64,000 bases of DNA from CAKSUT01 sp045542335 (lineage in GTDB: Bacteria; Bacillota; Clostridia; Oscillospirales; CAG-382). The position numbers and the translations under genes were made by a program. The DNA lies in assembly GCA_045542335.1 (NCBI GenBank), contig JAZQKV010000116.1:71565-135564 (forward strand). The letters are read 5' to 3'. Below the pieces are notes generated by a model. That model ran no database searches. It was not told the origin of the DNA and saw only the letters and a list, made by a program, of their open reading frames with translations. Positions 27,670 through 36,304 of this stretch are shown here, one piece after another (positions within the stretch are counted from its first letter, which is position 1; each line of letters starts with the position of its first letter).

Positions 27670-27754
27670 GAATTTTTTTGTAAAATAACAGGAACAATAT
27701 GTAAAGATTCACAGGGAAGAGCCGTTTTGAGGTGCTTTTACGATAGTTTGCCAT

Positions 27755-27790
27755 GAAAAAAGCACCGTCACCAAGGTGGTGACGATGCTC
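27755..27790 (-). terminator. Terminator of the SLH/beta-helix gene
   Basis: Minus strand: stem GCATCGTCACC / GGTGACGGTGC (one mismatch-type G-T pair) with an ACCTT loop and a following TTTTTT. It lies 24 bases after the stop codon. Confidence 0.85.
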
Positions 27791-27813
27791 TCATAACATT
27801 TGATTTTGTTTTA

Positions 27814-30800
27814 TCAGCCGACGTTAAATCCCTCAAATTTATGGGAAACAGCCGATGACTGATTGGGGAATACTGCCCATGCGGCAATATCGATGTATGC
27901 ACCGGCAAAGCGTTCTGCACCCTCGGCGGTAAAGAACTGTTCACCGGTAATGCCGGTGTTCCAGAACTGGAGGTGAAGCTGTCCGCAGGTTGCATACTTG
28001 GGATCGATATCTGCCTTTGTGATATATACCTCTTCCCACTTATCGTTTGCCGTCAGCTCATTCTGAGCGTGGATGCCGATACCGCCGCTGATTGCAGCAC
28101 CGTCCTGACCTTTAAGGGTGTAGCAGTTTACATAGGGACGAGCCTTGTAGTTTGTGCGTACGAGCATCTTTATGCAAATCTTTCCGCTGTCAATAGGAAG
28201 CGCAGGGTTGATTCCTGTAACGTCAAGAAGGAACTGCTTGGGAGCTTTGACGGGCTTTATGTTGAGGTATTTTGCACCGTTTTCTTCTTTAAGTTCAATC
28301 TTCATGGAATCGCGGACAGAGCCGTAGAAGCCCTTGTCGCCTGCATACTTGATGAGATAAGGCTCGGAAATAGTTTCTGCGGGGTCAATTTCGGGAACGT
28401 ACACTTCAGCCTTATCTTCAACCACTTCGTACTTATTTGGGTCAACCTTGTCGATAGAGTAGTTAAACTCATATGCAGGGATTGTGTCTACGAAGTAGAA
28501 TGTACCTGTTTCGTCGCCGAGAACTGACTTTATTTTACCCTGGATACTGAGGTCTGCATCGGAAAGAACTCTGGGGTGACCGAAATCGTAAACATGGTTG
28601 CCGATACCCTGGATATAGATGTTGCCCTCCATCTTGGGTGCGTAAGCCGCATGAGAGGTATTTGCGATAATGAGGCGGTTTACGGAACGGTCAAACACGT
28701 TGTTTCTTACAACAAAGTTTTCAAAGGGGTTGGACTGACCACCGGAACGGAGGTGTCCCTGACCCTGACCGTTTTCACGGGTAGAGCCGAAGCCAAAGCC
28801 GGCACGGCGAAGAAGGTTGCCCTCGATGAGGATGTTTTTACCTGCTCTTACAAGTCCGTCTTCTTCTGTGAGGAAGTATTCGATGGAATAAACCGTGTCG
28901 GTGATGACGTTGTTGGAATAGGTTACATTGTCCTCACGGCAGTCGCCGGAATCGTGCATACTGTACTGATGTGTCACGCCTGCGTCGTAGTTCTGATAGA
29001 TGTAACAATTATCAACAATATAGCCGTCGCATCCGCCGTAAACTTCGATACCGTTGCCAAAACGTGTGATAGAGCCGTCGTTGTTATAGTTCTGGAAAGA
29101 ACCGCCGATCCAGCCGATTTCGAGGTTTGTGTACTTTACGTTCTTTACTGTGCCCATACCGATACCGTGGCTTCCGCCGTACTTAAGGCACACGTTGTCA
29201 ATTGTAACATCGCTGCGAACGGAGAAGATGTTGCCTCTGATTGCAAATTCAATGGAATCAAAGAGGTAACCGGGGTTGCCGTTGTCGCATCTGAGGTAGA
29301 GAGGACCTACTGCTGTGGCAACATTGATTCTGCCGCCGGATACAGTAGAATTTGCTGCGTGGAAGAACGTAAAGTTCTTGTCAAGACCTGTTTTGTAATC
29401 ATACGCTTCGGATGCGCCAACCTTTACGATAAATCTGTCGCCAAAGCAGGGAGGAGTTTTCTTATATGCAAATCCGCCGCCGTTTGCCTCATCGCCTTCG
29501 TTGAACACGATGTTGCCCACGTCAACCATCTTTGTGTTTGCGTATTTCCAGATTTTTGCGCCTGTCTTTTCGTCGCTGTAAACGAGAGACCATTTTTCAG
29601 GATCTGCACCATTTTCGGGAGAAGCATAGACCATGGGCTTGGCCGCGATAACGCCGTTATCGTCTTCACCATAAGCGGTGATGGTAAGACCTGCGTGTAC
29701 TGTATTCTGTTCTCTCCAGAGGCCGCCTCTTTCAAGGAGAATAGCATCGCCACTCTTTGCGACACTTATTGCCTTTTTGATTGTTGCAAAAGGAGTTGCT
29801 TCGCTCAGACCGTCGTTGGAGTCGCTTCCCTTGTTGGATACATAGTACTTTGCACCCTTGATGTGGGAGAGATCCATGGAGGGAGTGTTTCTGATTTCTT
29901 CAATTCTCTTTGCTTCAAGCTCATCAAGCTCGGCAACCTTTTTGTTGCCTGCCTCAACATTATAAAGCTTGTCCTTGCCTACTTTTTCGGCAATAGATGT
30001 CACGGGATCCTGTGTATAGTAAACCCATGCGCCGTCCTTTTCAACGTGTGCAACTGTTGCTTCTGCGATTTCTGCAAACGCCCAGTGTGTTGCATCGACG
30101 TCAAGGAAGAGTGTGTAGAGGTCAGCGGAAATGGCGTCAGCCTTCTTGCTTGTTCCCTTTGCTCTGTTTACGATTGTTACAACCTGTGCTCTTGTAACGG
30201 GTCTGTCGGGGAGGAATGTGCCGTCGGCATATCCGCCGATAAGTCCTGCGGAAGCGGCTGCCATGATTGCATCGTATTTGGGGTGAGCGGAAGTCACGTC
30301 GCTGAAGGTCTTTGTATTTGCAGGATCTTCCTTTACAAGTCCCATATTGTAAACAAGCTCTGCAAACTCGGCTCTTGTGATAGCCTGCTCGGGAAGGAAT
30401 GTTCCGCTGTAAGAATTAAGAAGTCCCTTTGCTTCGCAGAAAGAGATGTATTTTGCATACCACTTATCTGCCGCAACGTCAGTAAACGCAGTTGTGGTGT
30501 TCTTTGCAATGTTTTCTTCTGTGTCGAGAAGTCTTGCAACAACTGTGCAGGCTTCGGCACGGGTCATTGTCTTATTGGGTTTAAAGGTTGCATCGTTATA
30601 ACCTGTCATGTAGCTTGCGTGATTTTCAAAATCAGGTTTTTCACGGAAGAACATGAGGCGGCTGATGTAGAATTCGTCCTTGGCATTGAGGTCGGGGACT
30701 TGCACCTTGCTTCCGTAGGGACGTACATACATCTGCTTCATGAGGTAGCTTGATGCATTGGGGTCGATAAGCTCTCCGAGCTTTGAAAAGTCGAACAACG

Positions 30801-32034
30801 CAATTGCCCACTGACCCTCAACAAGGGGTGCATCGGCAAAAACCTCACCTGTACCACTCTTGAGTGCACCGCCGTTTTTAAGAACATCAAGGGATATGGT
30901 TGCATTTTTGGGGTTATCGGATACATACTTATACTCAACTGCAAACCACTTGAACACACGAAGGTCAACGCCTGCGCCCTGATAGTTGAAGCCGTCAACC
31001 GTGAGGACCTTTGATGAGGTTGAAGCGGGATTTGCTGTAATCTTTACGACATCTCTGTTGTCGTAGGTGGTGTTTTCAACGACACCGGTATCTCTGTGGG
31101 AAGCGATACCGCCCTGATACTTGGTGAAATCGATGGAAACAAACTCCTGCGCACTGTCAAGATTCCACTGCGCCACAAAGGTTTTATTTGTTTCCTCTGC
31201 GGTAAACTGCTGACCTGCGGGATAAAGTGTACCGCTGCTCTTTTCCTTCCAACCGAGGAACTCTGCCTTTGCGCCGTCGGAAACGGTATAAGCGGAGGCA
31301 TCGGGTAGAGTGTATGTTTCTCCCGGCTTTATGGTGAGAGCGTCAATGGCACCGGCAATTCCGGGGTCGCCTTTATCAAAGTAAACGTTGACTCTGAGGT
31401 TGGGATCGGGATTCTTCTCATAGAAGGTGTAGGATGCAACATAGATTACATCTGTTTCTCTGAGCATTTTGGGCTGTGTTGTGTTGAAAGGACGGAAATG
31501 CACCTGGTTGAGCCAGGGTGTTTCGGAGCTTTCGTTAATCTTCATTGAAGAAAAGTTAAAGTAAGCAGTTGCCCACTTATTTGTTTCAATGGGAGTGTTT
31601 GAAAGAGTGTTGATAGATGAAGTCAATGCATTTGTTCCACCGGAGGAAAGGGAGAAGTAAAGATTTCCCGTGTAGGTGGGGTTATCGGTTGCGTAGTAAT
31701 ACTCAACAGCCACATACTTGTACTTTGGCACTTCAACCTTTGCATCAAAGTTTTTGAGAACATAGCAGTCAAGTGTATATGCTGACGCTGATGCGGCACC
31801 GTCTGTTCTGGGGGTGGGAGTGACCTTAACAGCCTTTTTGCCCTGCCACTCGACATTTCTTTCAACGGTAGCAATGTCTTTGAGTACCATGCCTCCGCAG
31901 ACGTTATTGTAGTCGTGCTTGATATAGCCGTCGCCGACTTCGGGTGCATACTTCGCTTCCTCGGCACTTGCTACCAGAGTTAACGAAGCGAGAATCATGA
32001 TTACGCTTAAGATAAGCGAAAGAATTCTTTTCAT
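27814..32034 (-). CDS. Secreted protein with internal SLH repeats and a right-handed beta-helix
   Basis: 1406 residues with a signal peptide (cleavage expected after LVASA, about residue 23). In order: a jelly-roll/CBM-like domain (about 30-200); an InlB/Flg_new-like repeat (about 215-300, with AEFLGWKEKSSG); a second CBM-like domain (305-480); three SLH repeats (about 480-670, with FTDVAADKWYAKYISFCEAKG and YADGTFLPDRPVTRAQ); a right-handed parallel beta-helix like pectate lyase or DUF1565 proteins (about 725-1150, opening YYVSNKGSDSNDGLSEATPF); and a third CBM-like domain to the end. Probably a wall-bound polysaccharide-binding or -cleaving protein. The start at 32034 follows AGGAGG. Confidence 0.85.
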   Translation of the reverse strand: MKRILSLILSVIMILASLTLVASAEEAKYAPEVGDGYIKHDYNNVCGGMVLKDIATVERNVEWQGKKAVKVTPTPRTDGAASASAYTLDCYVLKNFDAKVEVPKYKYVAVEYYYATDNPTYTGNLYFSLSSGGTNALTSSINTLSNTPIETNKWATAYFNFSSMKINESSETPWLNQVHFRPFNTTQPKMLRETDVIYVASYTFYEKNPDPNLRVNVYFDKGDPGIAGAIDALTIKPGETYTLPDASAYTVSDGAKAEFLGWKEKSSGTLYPAGQQFTAEETNKTFVAQWNLDSAQEFVSIDFTKYQGGIASHRDTGVVENTTYDNRDVVKITANPASTSSKVLTVDGFNYQGAGVDLRVFKWFAVEYKYVSDNPKNATISLDVLKNGGALKSGTGEVFADAPLVEGQWAIALFDFSKLGELIDPNASSYLMKQMYVRPYGSKVQVPDLNAKDEFYISRLMFFREKPDFENHASYMTGYNDATFKPNKTMTRAEACTVVARLLDTEENIAKNTTTAFTDVAADKWYAKYISFCEAKGLLNSYSGTFLPEQAITRAEFAELVYNMGLVKEDPANTKTFSDVTSAHPKYDAIMAAASAGLIGGYADGTFLPDRPVTRAQVVTIVNRAKGTSKKADAISADLYTLFLDVDATHWAFAEIAEATVAHVEKDGAWVYYTQDPVTSIAEKVGKDKLYNVEAGNKKVAELDELEAKRIEEIRNTPSMDLSHIKGAKYYVSNKGSDSNDGLSEATPFATIKKAISVAKSGDAILLERGGLWREQNTVHAGLTITAYGEDDNGVIAAKPMVYASPENGADPEKWSLVYSDEKTGAKIWKYANTKMVDVGNIVFNEGDEANGGGFAYKKTPPCFGDRFIVKVGASEAYDYKTGLDKNFTFFHAANSTVSGGRINVATAVGPLYLRCDNGNPGYLFDSIEFAIRGNIFSVRSDVTIDNVCLKYGGSHGIGMGTVKNVKYTNLEIGWIGGSFQNYNNDGSITRFGNGIEVYGGCDGYIVDNCYIYQNYDAGVTHQYSMHDSGDCREDNVTYSNNVITDTVYSIEYFLTEEDGLVRAGKNILIEGNLLRRAGFGFGSTRENGQGQGHLRSGGQSNPFENFVVRNNVFDRSVNRLIIANTSHAAYAPKMEGNIYIQGIGNHVYDFGHPRVLSDADLSIQGKIKSVLGDETGTFYFVDTIPAYEFNYSIDKVDPNKYEVVEDKAEVYVPEIDPAETISEPYLIKYAGDKGFYGSVRDSMKIELKEENGAKYLNIKPVKAPKQFLLDVTGINPALPIDSGKICIKMLVRTNYKARPYVNCYTLKGQDGAAISGGIGIHAQNELTANDKWEEVYITKADIDPKYATCGQLHLQFWNTGITGEQFFTAEGAERFAGAYIDIAAWAVFPNQSSAVSHKFEGFNVG

Positions 32035-32095
32035 GATTTTCCTCCTTGTAAATAAAAATCTTGAGGGAATTATACAAAAATCCCCTGACATCGTT

Positions 32096-32124
32096 ATTTT
32101 ACACTAAATTGTCAGAAAAGTCAA
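32096..32124 (-). promoter_or_regulatory. Promoter of the SLH/beta-helix gene
   Basis: Minus strand: -35 TTGACT (32124-32119), 17-base spacer, -10 TAAAAT (32101-32096). Leader of about 55 bases to the ATG at 32034. Confidence 0.85.
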
Positions 32125-32405
32125 GCGATTTTGCACAACAAATTATACTGAAATGAACGGTAATTTTAATAAAAATTTTGGTTTGTTTCGTTTTACACGT
32201 TGCCAAAAAGAAAAAAGTTTTGTTTTTGATTGTTTTTCACAAAAAAATCTCCTGATTTTGGTGCAATTCCACAATAATTTTTGACATCAAACAGCAAGTA
32301 TGAAAATATTCGATACACAAATAGATTGAATTCAAGCAGTTGAAAAAGTTTCACGGAAAACACTGAATATTGACACTTTTGTATCAATTTTTCACAAAAA
32401 ATACA
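32125..32405. other. AT-rich gap between divergent promoters
   Basis: Between the beta-helix gene and glyS. No gene seen. A T-box leader, frequent ahead of Firmicute glyS, was searched for by eye and its conserved box was not found. Confidence 0.5.
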
Positions 32406-32434
32406 TTGAATTCCGAGGTAAAGCATGGTATTAT
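32406..32434 (+). promoter_or_regulatory. Promoter of glyS
   Basis: -35 TTGAAT (32406-32411), 17-base spacer, -10 TATTAT (32429-32434). Predicted start near 32441, inside or directly before the AAAGGAG that would serve a short leader ORF. Confidence 0.75.
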
Positions 32435-32451
32435 ATAGAAAGGAGTATATT

Positions 32452-32490
32452 ATGCTTTTAAATTCTCTTAATTATAACAGAAAAGGATGA
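32452..32490 (+). CDS. Possible 12-residue leader peptide ahead of glyS
   Basis: ATG at 32452 follows AAAGGAG by six bases and opens the frame MLLNSLNYNRKG, ending TGA six bases before glyS. Its last codons form the glyS ribosome site AAAAGGATG, so translating the leader would occupy or pass that site. The final codon is glycine, but there is only one, so attenuation of the classical type is not obvious. Translation is not proven. Confidence 0.35.
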   Translation: MLLNSLNYNRKG

Positions 32491-32496
32491 AGAAAA

Positions 32497-33888
32497 ATGC
32501 AGAACAGCGAAAAGACAATGGACAAAATTGTTGCCTTTTGTAAGGGTAGAGGCTTTGTTTATGCGGGCAGCGAAATTTATGGCGGTCTTGCAAACAGCTG
32601 GGACTATGGTCCTCTCGGCGTTGAGTTCAAAAACAACGTAAAAAAGGCATGGTGGAAAAAGTTTGTGCAGGAGTCTCCCTACAATGTGGGTCTTGACAGC
32701 GCCATCATCATGAACCCTCAGACATGGGTTGCTTCCGGTCACCTTGGCGGATTTTCCGATCCCCTCATGGACTGCAAGCAGTGTAAGACACGTCACAGAG
32801 CTGACAAGCTCATCGAGGACTATGTTGCAAAGAACGGTCTTTCCGACAACCCTGCAGGTATGACAGATGCCGAAATGTCCGCATACATCAAGGAGCACGG
32901 CATTGTGTGTCCCGACTGCGGAAGCGGCGATTTTACCGACATCCGTAAGTTCAACCTCATGTTCAAGACCTTCCAGGGCGTTACAGAGGATTCTACAAAT
33001 ACACTCTATCTCCGTCCCGAAACGGCACAGGGTATTTTTGTAAACTTCAAGAACATTCAGAGAACCTCAAGAAAGAAGGTTCCTTTCGGCGTTTGTCAGA
33101 TTGGTAAGTCCTTCAGAAACGAGATTACTCCCGGCAACTTCACATTCAGAACAAGAGAATTTGAGCAGATGGAGCTTGAATTTTTCTGCGAGCCCGGTAC
33201 TGACCTTGAGTGGTTTGAATACTGGAGAGGCTTCTGCCGTGACTGGCTTGTAAACCTTGGCATGAAGGAAGAAAAACTCAGACTCCGTGACCACGATCCC
33301 GAAGAGCTCAGCTTCTACTCCAAGGCTACAACTGACTTTGAGTTCCTCTTCCCCTTCGGATGGGGCGAACTCTGGGGCGTTGCCGACAGAACAGACTACG
33401 ACCTCACACAGCACACCCAGCATTCCGGCGAAGCTCTTGAATACTTTGATCAGGAGTCCGGAAAGAAGTATATTCCTTACGTTGTTGGGCCTTCTCTCGG
33501 CGCAGACAGAGTTGCACTTGCATTCCTTTGCGACGCTTATGACGAGGAAGAGCTTGAGGGCGGCGATACAAGAACAGTTCTCCGTTTGCATCCTGCACTT
33601 GCTCCTTTCAAGGCTGCAGTCCTTCCCCTTTCCAAGAAGCTTGCTGAAGGTGCGGGCAAGGTATATGCAGACCTCAGAAAGTACTTCAATGTTGACTATG
33701 ATGATGCAGGCTCTATCGGCAAGCGTTACAGACGTGAAGACGAGATCGGTACACCTATCTGTATCACCTACGACTTTGAGTCCGAGGAAGACGGTTGCGT
33801 AACTGTTCGTGACAGAGACACTATGGCTCAGGAGAGAATCAAGATTGAAGATCTCAAGGCTTATATCGAAAAGAAGATTGAGTTCTGA
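32497..33888 (+). CDS. glyS: Glycyl-tRNA synthetase, dimeric type
   Basis: Class II aminoacyl-tRNA synthetase charging tRNA-Gly. 463 residues, the length of the alpha-2 type found in many Firmicutes rather than the GlyQ/GlyS tetramer. Seen: GSEIYGGLANSWDYGPLGVEFK at the start, zinc-binding CKQCKTRH and CPDCGSG, RPETAQGIFVNFK (motif 2 region), FRNEITPGNFTFRTREFEQME, and the C-terminal anticodon-binding domain. Many genomes call this gene glyQS. Monocistronic, with its own promoter and terminator. Confidence 0.97.
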   Translation: MQNSEKTMDKIVAFCKGRGFVYAGSEIYGGLANSWDYGPLGVEFKNNVKKAWWKKFVQESPYNVGLDSAIIMNPQTWVASGHLGGFSDPLMDCKQCKTRHRADKLIEDYVAKNGLSDNPAGMTDAEMSAYIKEHGIVCPDCGSGDFTDIRKFNLMFKTFQGVTEDSTNTLYLRPETAQGIFVNFKNIQRTSRKKVPFGVCQIGKSFRNEITPGNFTFRTREFEQMELEFFCEPGTDLEWFEYWRGFCRDWLVNLGMKEEKLRLRDHDPEELSFYSKATTDFEFLFPFGWGELWGVADRTDYDLTQHTQHSGEALEYFDQESGKKYIPYVVGPSLGADRVALAFLCDAYDEEELEGGDTRTVLRLHPALAPFKAAVLPLSKKLAEGAGKVYADLRKYFNVDYDDAGSIGKRYRREDEIGTPICITYDFESEEDGCVTVRDRDTMAQERIKIEDLKAYIEKKIEF

Positions 33889-33905
33889 TTCGGAATAAAA
33901 GACTT

Positions 33906-33935
33906 AAAGGGACGGCGAAAATGCCGTCCCTTTTG
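33906..33935 (+). terminator. Terminator of glyS
   Basis: Stem GGGACGGC / GCCGTCCC with a six-base loop GAAAAT, followed by TTTTG. Confidence 0.9.
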
Positions 33936-34041
33936 TATGTAGAAAAAGACGGTTTTCACTATGTGTTTACTGTTGACTTGCAGTCTTAAATAAAACGATC
34001 ATACTGCCCCATGTGATTTTAAAAATATTTACATTTAGTCA

Positions 34042-34070
34042 TCGACATAGTGCAGAAGATTTGGTATAAT
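34042..34070 (+). promoter_or_regulatory. Promoter of the LytTR/GHKL two-component operon
   Basis: -35 TCGACA (34042-34047), 17-base spacer, perfect -10 TATAAT (34065-34070). Start near 34077, 30 bases before the regulator ATG. Confidence 0.8.
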
Positions 34071-34106
34071 AAAAAGCAGGTAAAACCTTGTTGAACGGAG
34101 GCTAAT

Positions 34107-34841
34107 ATGAATATTGCAATTTGTGATGATGACCGCAGTTGTCTTGAAGCCGTAAAAGAAATAGCGGAAAAGTATATATCCCAAAGAAGCGGTAGGAAAA
34201 TAAGCTTTGAAACCTTTTTGCACCCGGAGGATTTACTTTACGCCACCGAGAAAAACGGTGGGTACGATATATACATTCTCGACGTTGTTATGCCGGACAT
34301 GAATGGGATTCAGCTTGGCGAAAAAATAAGGGCTGCCAACTTTGACGGAAAAATCATATACCTCACATCAAGCGAGGACTATTCTCTCGATGCCTTTCGT
34401 GTGAAGGCTTTTGACTACATCATAAAGCCAATAAAGGAGGATACTTTCTTTAAGGTTGTGGATGAAGCTCTTGCTCTTATTTCGGAAAGGCAGGACAAAT
34501 ACACGGTTATAAAATCAAAGGACAGAAGCAGCAAGGTGTATTTTGACAACATCATGTATGCAGAGCTTAACAAAAGAGCTGTCCGCTATTTTCTCACTGA
34601 CGGAAGGACGATTGACGGCATTACCCTGCGTTCATCTTTTTCAGAGGCTATGTCAGAGCTTATTGCTGACAGGCGGTTTTATATGTGCGGTCAGAGTACA
34701 GTTGTGAATTTTGACCATATTACTGATGTTGAAGCGTGTGCCATTGTTTTTAAGAATACATACAAAGCCTTTCTTGGCGAGAAAAACTGCAGGAAATTAA
34801 GAAGCGAATGGACATCATATCTTTTTGAACAGGAGCAATGA
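34107..34841 (+). CDS. LytTR-family response regulator
   Basis: 244 residues. The receiver domain (1-125) has the acidic pocket DDD at 7-9, phospho-acceptor Asp59 in YILDVVMPDMNG, a conserved Ser/Thr in YLTSS and the lysine in YIIKPI. A LytTR DNA-binding domain covers about 145-240 (with FTVIKSKDRSSK-type start and GQSTVVNFDHITDVEA). AgrA/ComE-type regulators of this group bind pairs of short direct repeats about two helical turns apart. Co-transcribed with the GHKL kinase. No agrB/agrD peptide genes are adjacent. Candidate target: the repeats at 36197-36233. Confidence 0.92.
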   Translation: MNIAICDDDRSCLEAVKEIAEKYISQRSGRKISFETFLHPEDLLYATEKNGGYDIYILDVVMPDMNGIQLGEKIRAANFDGKIIYLTSSEDYSLDAFRVKAFDYIIKPIKEDTFFKVVDEALALISERQDKYTVIKSKDRSSKVYFDNIMYAELNKRAVRYFLTDGRTIDGITLRSSFSEAMSELIADRRFYMCGQSTVVNFDHITDVEACAIVFKNTYKAFLGEKNCRKLRSEWTSYLFEQEQ

Positions 34842-34842
34842 A

Positions 34843-36120
34843 ATGACAGTATTAAGAGATATTTCTATCATCTGGTCAATGCTTTTCACGCTTGTTATAT
34901 TCCTTTTCCTTTTTGAATCAAGGTTCCCCAAAAAGAAAACAATGGCAATCAGCATTATTACAATGATTCCGCTTATTATTGTGAATCTTGCACTCTTTAT
35001 AATGCTTGGCTTTGAAAAATACGGTACACTTATGCTCGTGTCGCTGTCGTTGCCGAGTCTTATAGTGTTCTGGATACTTGCAAAAAACAGGGATGGACGA
35101 TTCTTCTTCACCTTTTGCATGGTGGATACCACTATACTTGAGCTTGTTTATATCACAAACATTCTGAATCACTATCTCACTCCGGAGACATATCTTGTTA
35201 TGTTTTTTGCGAGGATTATAATTTGTCCGCTCATGCTTGCTTTTGTGTGGAAAAAACTGCGTCCGGTATATATTGATCTCCAAAGGCAGATCTCCAAAGG
35301 CTGGTGGATTTTTGCCGTTATCGGGATTTTGTTCTACATTGCCATAACGCTTCTTATGACTCTCCCCGATGCTATTTTCAACAGACCCGAGCAGCTGCCT
35401 GTGCTTGCCATCATGTTTGTGCTCATGCCGGTTATTTATATTCACATTCTGACAACTCTCAGTTATCTGCAAACGTATCACGCAAATTCGGAACAGGAAA
35501 AAATTATGAGATTGCAGGTTTCAAATGTTATGGCAAGAATTGAAGAACTGGGGGAGGCAAATGAAACATTTCGCAAAGAGCGTCACGATTTCAGGCATAA
35601 ATTGAAGGCTATTGCGAGTCTTGTTGAAACAAAGCAATATGATGAGCTTGAAAACATTGTGAGGGAATATGAGGACGATATTGACAGGACTCACACTGTA
35701 AGATATGCAAAAAGCGCCATAATTGATGCGATTTTGTCGGTTTATATAGGCAAGGCGAAAAATTCGGGAATAAAACTCAAGCTCGGATTTGCTTTTCCGG
35801 ATGAATTCAAGGTTTCGGAAAGCGAGCTTGCAACGGCTCTTGCCAATGCAATTGAAAATGCAATAAATGCTTGTGAAAAGCTTCCTGAGGCGGAGCGCAG
35901 TATTGAAATCAAGGTTATTTCAAAGCCCAAATTTGTGATTATGATAAGAAACAGCTTTGACGGAAATGCGGAGTTTGATGAAAACGGAATCCCGAAAAGT
36001 AACTGCGAGGGACACGGACTTGGCTCACGTTCAATTGCCGCTTTCTGTACAAAATCCGGAGGATATTATGATTTCAAGGCGGAGGGAAATGTGTTCACCT
36101 TGTTTATGCATTTAAGATAA
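34843..36120 (+). CDS. GHKL-type sensor histidine kinase
   Basis: 425 residues. The N-terminal ~210 hold about six membrane helices; a coiled coil follows. His248 in RKERHDFRHKL is the likely phosphorylated residue, and the GHKL ATPase has the N box NAIENAINAC and the G box EGHGLG. This is the AgrC-like architecture that pairs with LytTR regulators. The ATG lies two bases after the stop of the regulator gene, with AGGAG seven bases upstream in that gene. Signal unknown. Confidence 0.92.
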   Translation: MTVLRDISIIWSMLFTLVIFLFLFESRFPKKKTMAISIITMIPLIIVNLALFIMLGFEKYGTLMLVSLSLPSLIVFWILAKNRDGRFFFTFCMVDTTILELVYITNILNHYLTPETYLVMFFARIIICPLMLAFVWKKLRPVYIDLQRQISKGWWIFAVIGILFYIAITLLMTLPDAIFNRPEQLPVLAIMFVLMPVIYIHILTTLSYLQTYHANSEQEKIMRLQVSNVMARIEELGEANETFRKERHDFRHKLKAIASLVETKQYDELENIVREYEDDIDRTHTVRYAKSAIIDAILSVYIGKAKNSGIKLKLGFAFPDEFKVSESELATALANAIENAINACEKLPEAERSIEIKVISKPKFVIMIRNSFDGNAEFDENGIPKSNCEGHGLGSRSIAAFCTKSGGYYDFKAEGNVFTLFMHLR

Positions 36121-36126
36121 AACTAA

Positions 36127-36160
36127 CCTGAGACTTGCAATTGCAAGTCTCGGGGTTTTT
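36127..36160 (+). terminator. Terminator of the two-component operon
   Basis: Nearly perfect stem CCTGAGACTTGCAA / TTGCAAGTCTCGGG followed by TTTTT. Confidence 0.9.
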
Positions 36161-36196
36161 CGTTTTGCCTGAACAGGGGATTTGTATGCGATTTTT

Positions 36197-36233
36197 ACGG
36201 CTAAATTTGCGCAAAAACGGCTAAATTTACGCA
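36197..36233 (+). promoter_or_regulatory. Direct repeats, candidate LytTR-regulator binding site
   Basis: ACGGCTAAATTTGCGCA (36197-36213) and ACGGCTAAATTTACGCA (36217-36233) are identical at 16 of 17 positions with a 20-base period, about two helical turns. The core TACGGCTAAA resembles the LytTR consensus TACNGTTAAG at eight of ten positions. The second copy ends just before the -35 region of the next gene. The neighbouring LytTR regulator is the obvious candidate binder; that is inference. Confidence 0.6.
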
Positions 36234-36236
36234 GGG

Positions 36237-36265
36237 CGTTTTTTTTGTAAAATTTAGTGTATAAT
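36237..36265 (+). promoter_or_regulatory. Promoter of the PMT/giant-protein operon
   Basis: Perfect -10 TATAAT (36260-36265) but a poor -35 (CGTTTT at 36237-36242), as expected of a promoter needing an activator. Start near 36272. Confidence 0.6.
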
Positions 36266-36304
36266 ATAAGAGGAGAAAAAGACATATTGTAAGGAGGATT
36301 TTTG

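Noticed and set aside
28576..30753. 725-codon frame on the plus strand inside the SLH/beta-helix gene
   Set aside because: It is exactly antisense to a clear secreted multi-domain protein and its product is a Cys/Val-rich shadow without any domain; it arises from codon bias.
32035..32496. T-box riboswitch ahead of glyS
   Set aside because: The conserved T-box sequence and an antiterminator/terminator pair are not visible; the promoter lies only about 55 bases before the gene.
34107..36120. An agr-type peptide quorum-sensing locus
   Set aside because: The regulator and kinase have AgrA/AgrC-like architecture, but no AgrB peptidase or AgrD precursor gene is adjacent.
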